Shown here piece by piece: positions 52,739 through 53,418 of a stretch of DNA of 53,418 nucleotides. The stretch comes from Candidatus Omnitrophota bacterium (lineage in GTDB: Bacteria > Omnitrophota > Gorgyraeia > Zapsychrales > Zapsychraceae), in NCBI GenBank assembly GCA_016214285.1, contig JACROV010000018.1:1-53418 (forward strand). The letters run 5' to 3'. Below the pieces are notes generated by a model. That model worked only from the letters and a program-made list of their open reading frames with translations, did not search any database and was not told where the DNA came from. Position 1 is the first letter of the stretch, and each line of letters opens with the position of its first letter. The translations under genes were made by a program, and so were the position numbers.

Positions 52739-53305
52739 ATGATTATTAAAAGAATTATCAGTGCCGTATTTTTTTTGTTTTTATTAAATCAAATTTGTTA
52801 CGGTAAGGAATTTGAGTTCAAACCGCTCAATTTAACTAACCAAGATCGGATTCTTATTCTTGCTCCCCATCCCGATGATGAAGCAATTGGAGCGGCGGGC
52901 GTCATTCAAAAAGCTCTGCAGGATAATATTCCTTTTAAAATCGTTTATTTAACAAACGGGGATAATAACGAACCCTCTTTTATCGTTAATCAAAAACGGC
53001 TGGTCTTCCGTCAAAAAGCCGTTTTGATGATGGGGCAATTGCGGGGTCAAGAGGCCGCTAATGGGATGGAGTCTTTGGGTGTTAAAAAAGATCAGCTTGT
53101 GTTCCTTGGATATCCGGATCGGGGGACGGAAAATATTTTCACCTCATTTTGGAGTGAGAAGAAACCATTTAAAAGCATGTTAACGCGTGTGCGTCAAGTT
53201 CCCTATAAAGAAGCTTTATCACCCGGAGCGCCGTACTTGGGAGACAGCGTCATCAAAGATTTAAAACAAGTGATTACGCATGCGTTATCACTTAAGCCAT
53301 CATAA
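52739..53305 (+). CDS. LmbE/PIG-L family deacetylase, secreted, probably truncated
   Basis: A signal peptide ([18 protein letters not shown]) precedes [20 protein letters not shown], the zinc-binding HPDDE motif of N-acetylglucosaminyl-type deacetylases, then [12 protein letters not shown] and [10 protein letters not shown]. The ORF ends after [10 protein letters not shown], where family members continue with a third zinc ligand (HPDH). With 188 aa and no such motif it is probably truncated. The start at ATG 52739 excludes the fused IS3 remnant. The last 113 bases of the window show no gene. Confidence 0.7.
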   Translation: MIIKRIISAVFFLFLLNQICYGKEFEFKPLNLTNQDRILILAPHPDDEAIGAAGVIQKALQDNIPFKIVYLTNGDNNEPSFIVNQKRLVFRQKAVLMMGQLRGQEAANGMESLGVKKDQLVFLGYPDRGTENIFTSFWSEKKPFKSMLTRVRQVPYKEALSPGAPYLGDSVIKDLKQVITHALSLKPS

Positions 53306-53418
53306 TTTTGCAAGCAAGACACAACGCCTTGCTGCTCTTTGATAAAAAAATATAAATTTACTGTAGGAGTCCATAAAAAAAGACGATATCTTACTTTCAA
53401 AAGGTCTCGCCAACCTAA

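Overview
The window is a stretch of bacterial chromosome around a replication origin, from a diderm (Gram-negative-type) bacterium. A secretin, a cytochrome-porin, a second outer-membrane barrel and a Rieske/cytochrome b complex all point to two membranes. A class III (QSTVEYILI-type) pilin, Tad-type pilus genes, shortened aminoacyl-tRNA synthetases and many short palindromes make a Candidatus Omnitrophota-like genome the best guess; this is inference, because no rRNA is present.

Layout. Genes left of about 15.3 kb run on the minus strand and nearly all genes to the right run on the plus strand, as expected for divergent replication from an origin beside dnaA. Left arm, read leftward from the origin: dnaA, dnaN, a DciA-like gene, gyrB, gyrA, tRNA-Glu, a D-2-hydroxyacid dehydrogenase, a nitrilase-family amidase, a small pilin coupled to malate dehydrogenase, a PpiC-type foldase, a frameshifted cpaB, and a cpaC-type secretin carrying a C-terminal TonB domain. 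A transposase remnant closes the left edge. Right arm: rpmH, yidD (no rnpA between them), yidC, a Jag-N protein, a perfect parS, parA, parB, ndk, yicC, gmk, rpoZ and a coaC-type flavoprotein. Then comes a tRNA cluster (broken and intact tRNA-Cys, a LAGLIDADG endonuclease gene, tRNA-Leu, tRNA-Val), followed by thrS, infC (AUU start), rpmI, rplT, trkA, trkH, pheS, pheT, a likely 6S RNA, rarA, a 5-formyl-THF cyclo-ligase gene, rny, ymdB, a PilZ gene, gltX and tRNA-Gln.

Accessory region (40.0-53.4 kb). A direct repeat of about 75 bp begins with the last 7 bases of tRNA-Gln and recurs 10.4 kb downstream. Between the copies are a truncated cytochrome c biogenesis gene and a respiratory set: a flavin/Fe-S NAD(P) oxidoreductase, Rieske protein, cytochrome b, pentaheme cytochrome c, a monoheme cytochrome-porin resembling Cyc2, a cupredoxin-like protein and a periplasmic protein. 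Together they could carry electrons between the outer surface, a bc complex and pyridine nucleotides. Beyond it are IS debris, an outer-membrane barrel gene and a truncated LmbE/PIG-L deacetylase gene.

The most unusual structures are an 82-bp MITE-like element present twice, each with a perfect 8-bp target duplication that contains the upstream gene's stop codon; the nested, broken tRNA-Cys genes beside the endonuclease gene; the Cyc2-like electron-transfer module between tRNA-Gln repeats; and the secretin-TonB fusion. All calls come from reading the sequence; no database search was run.
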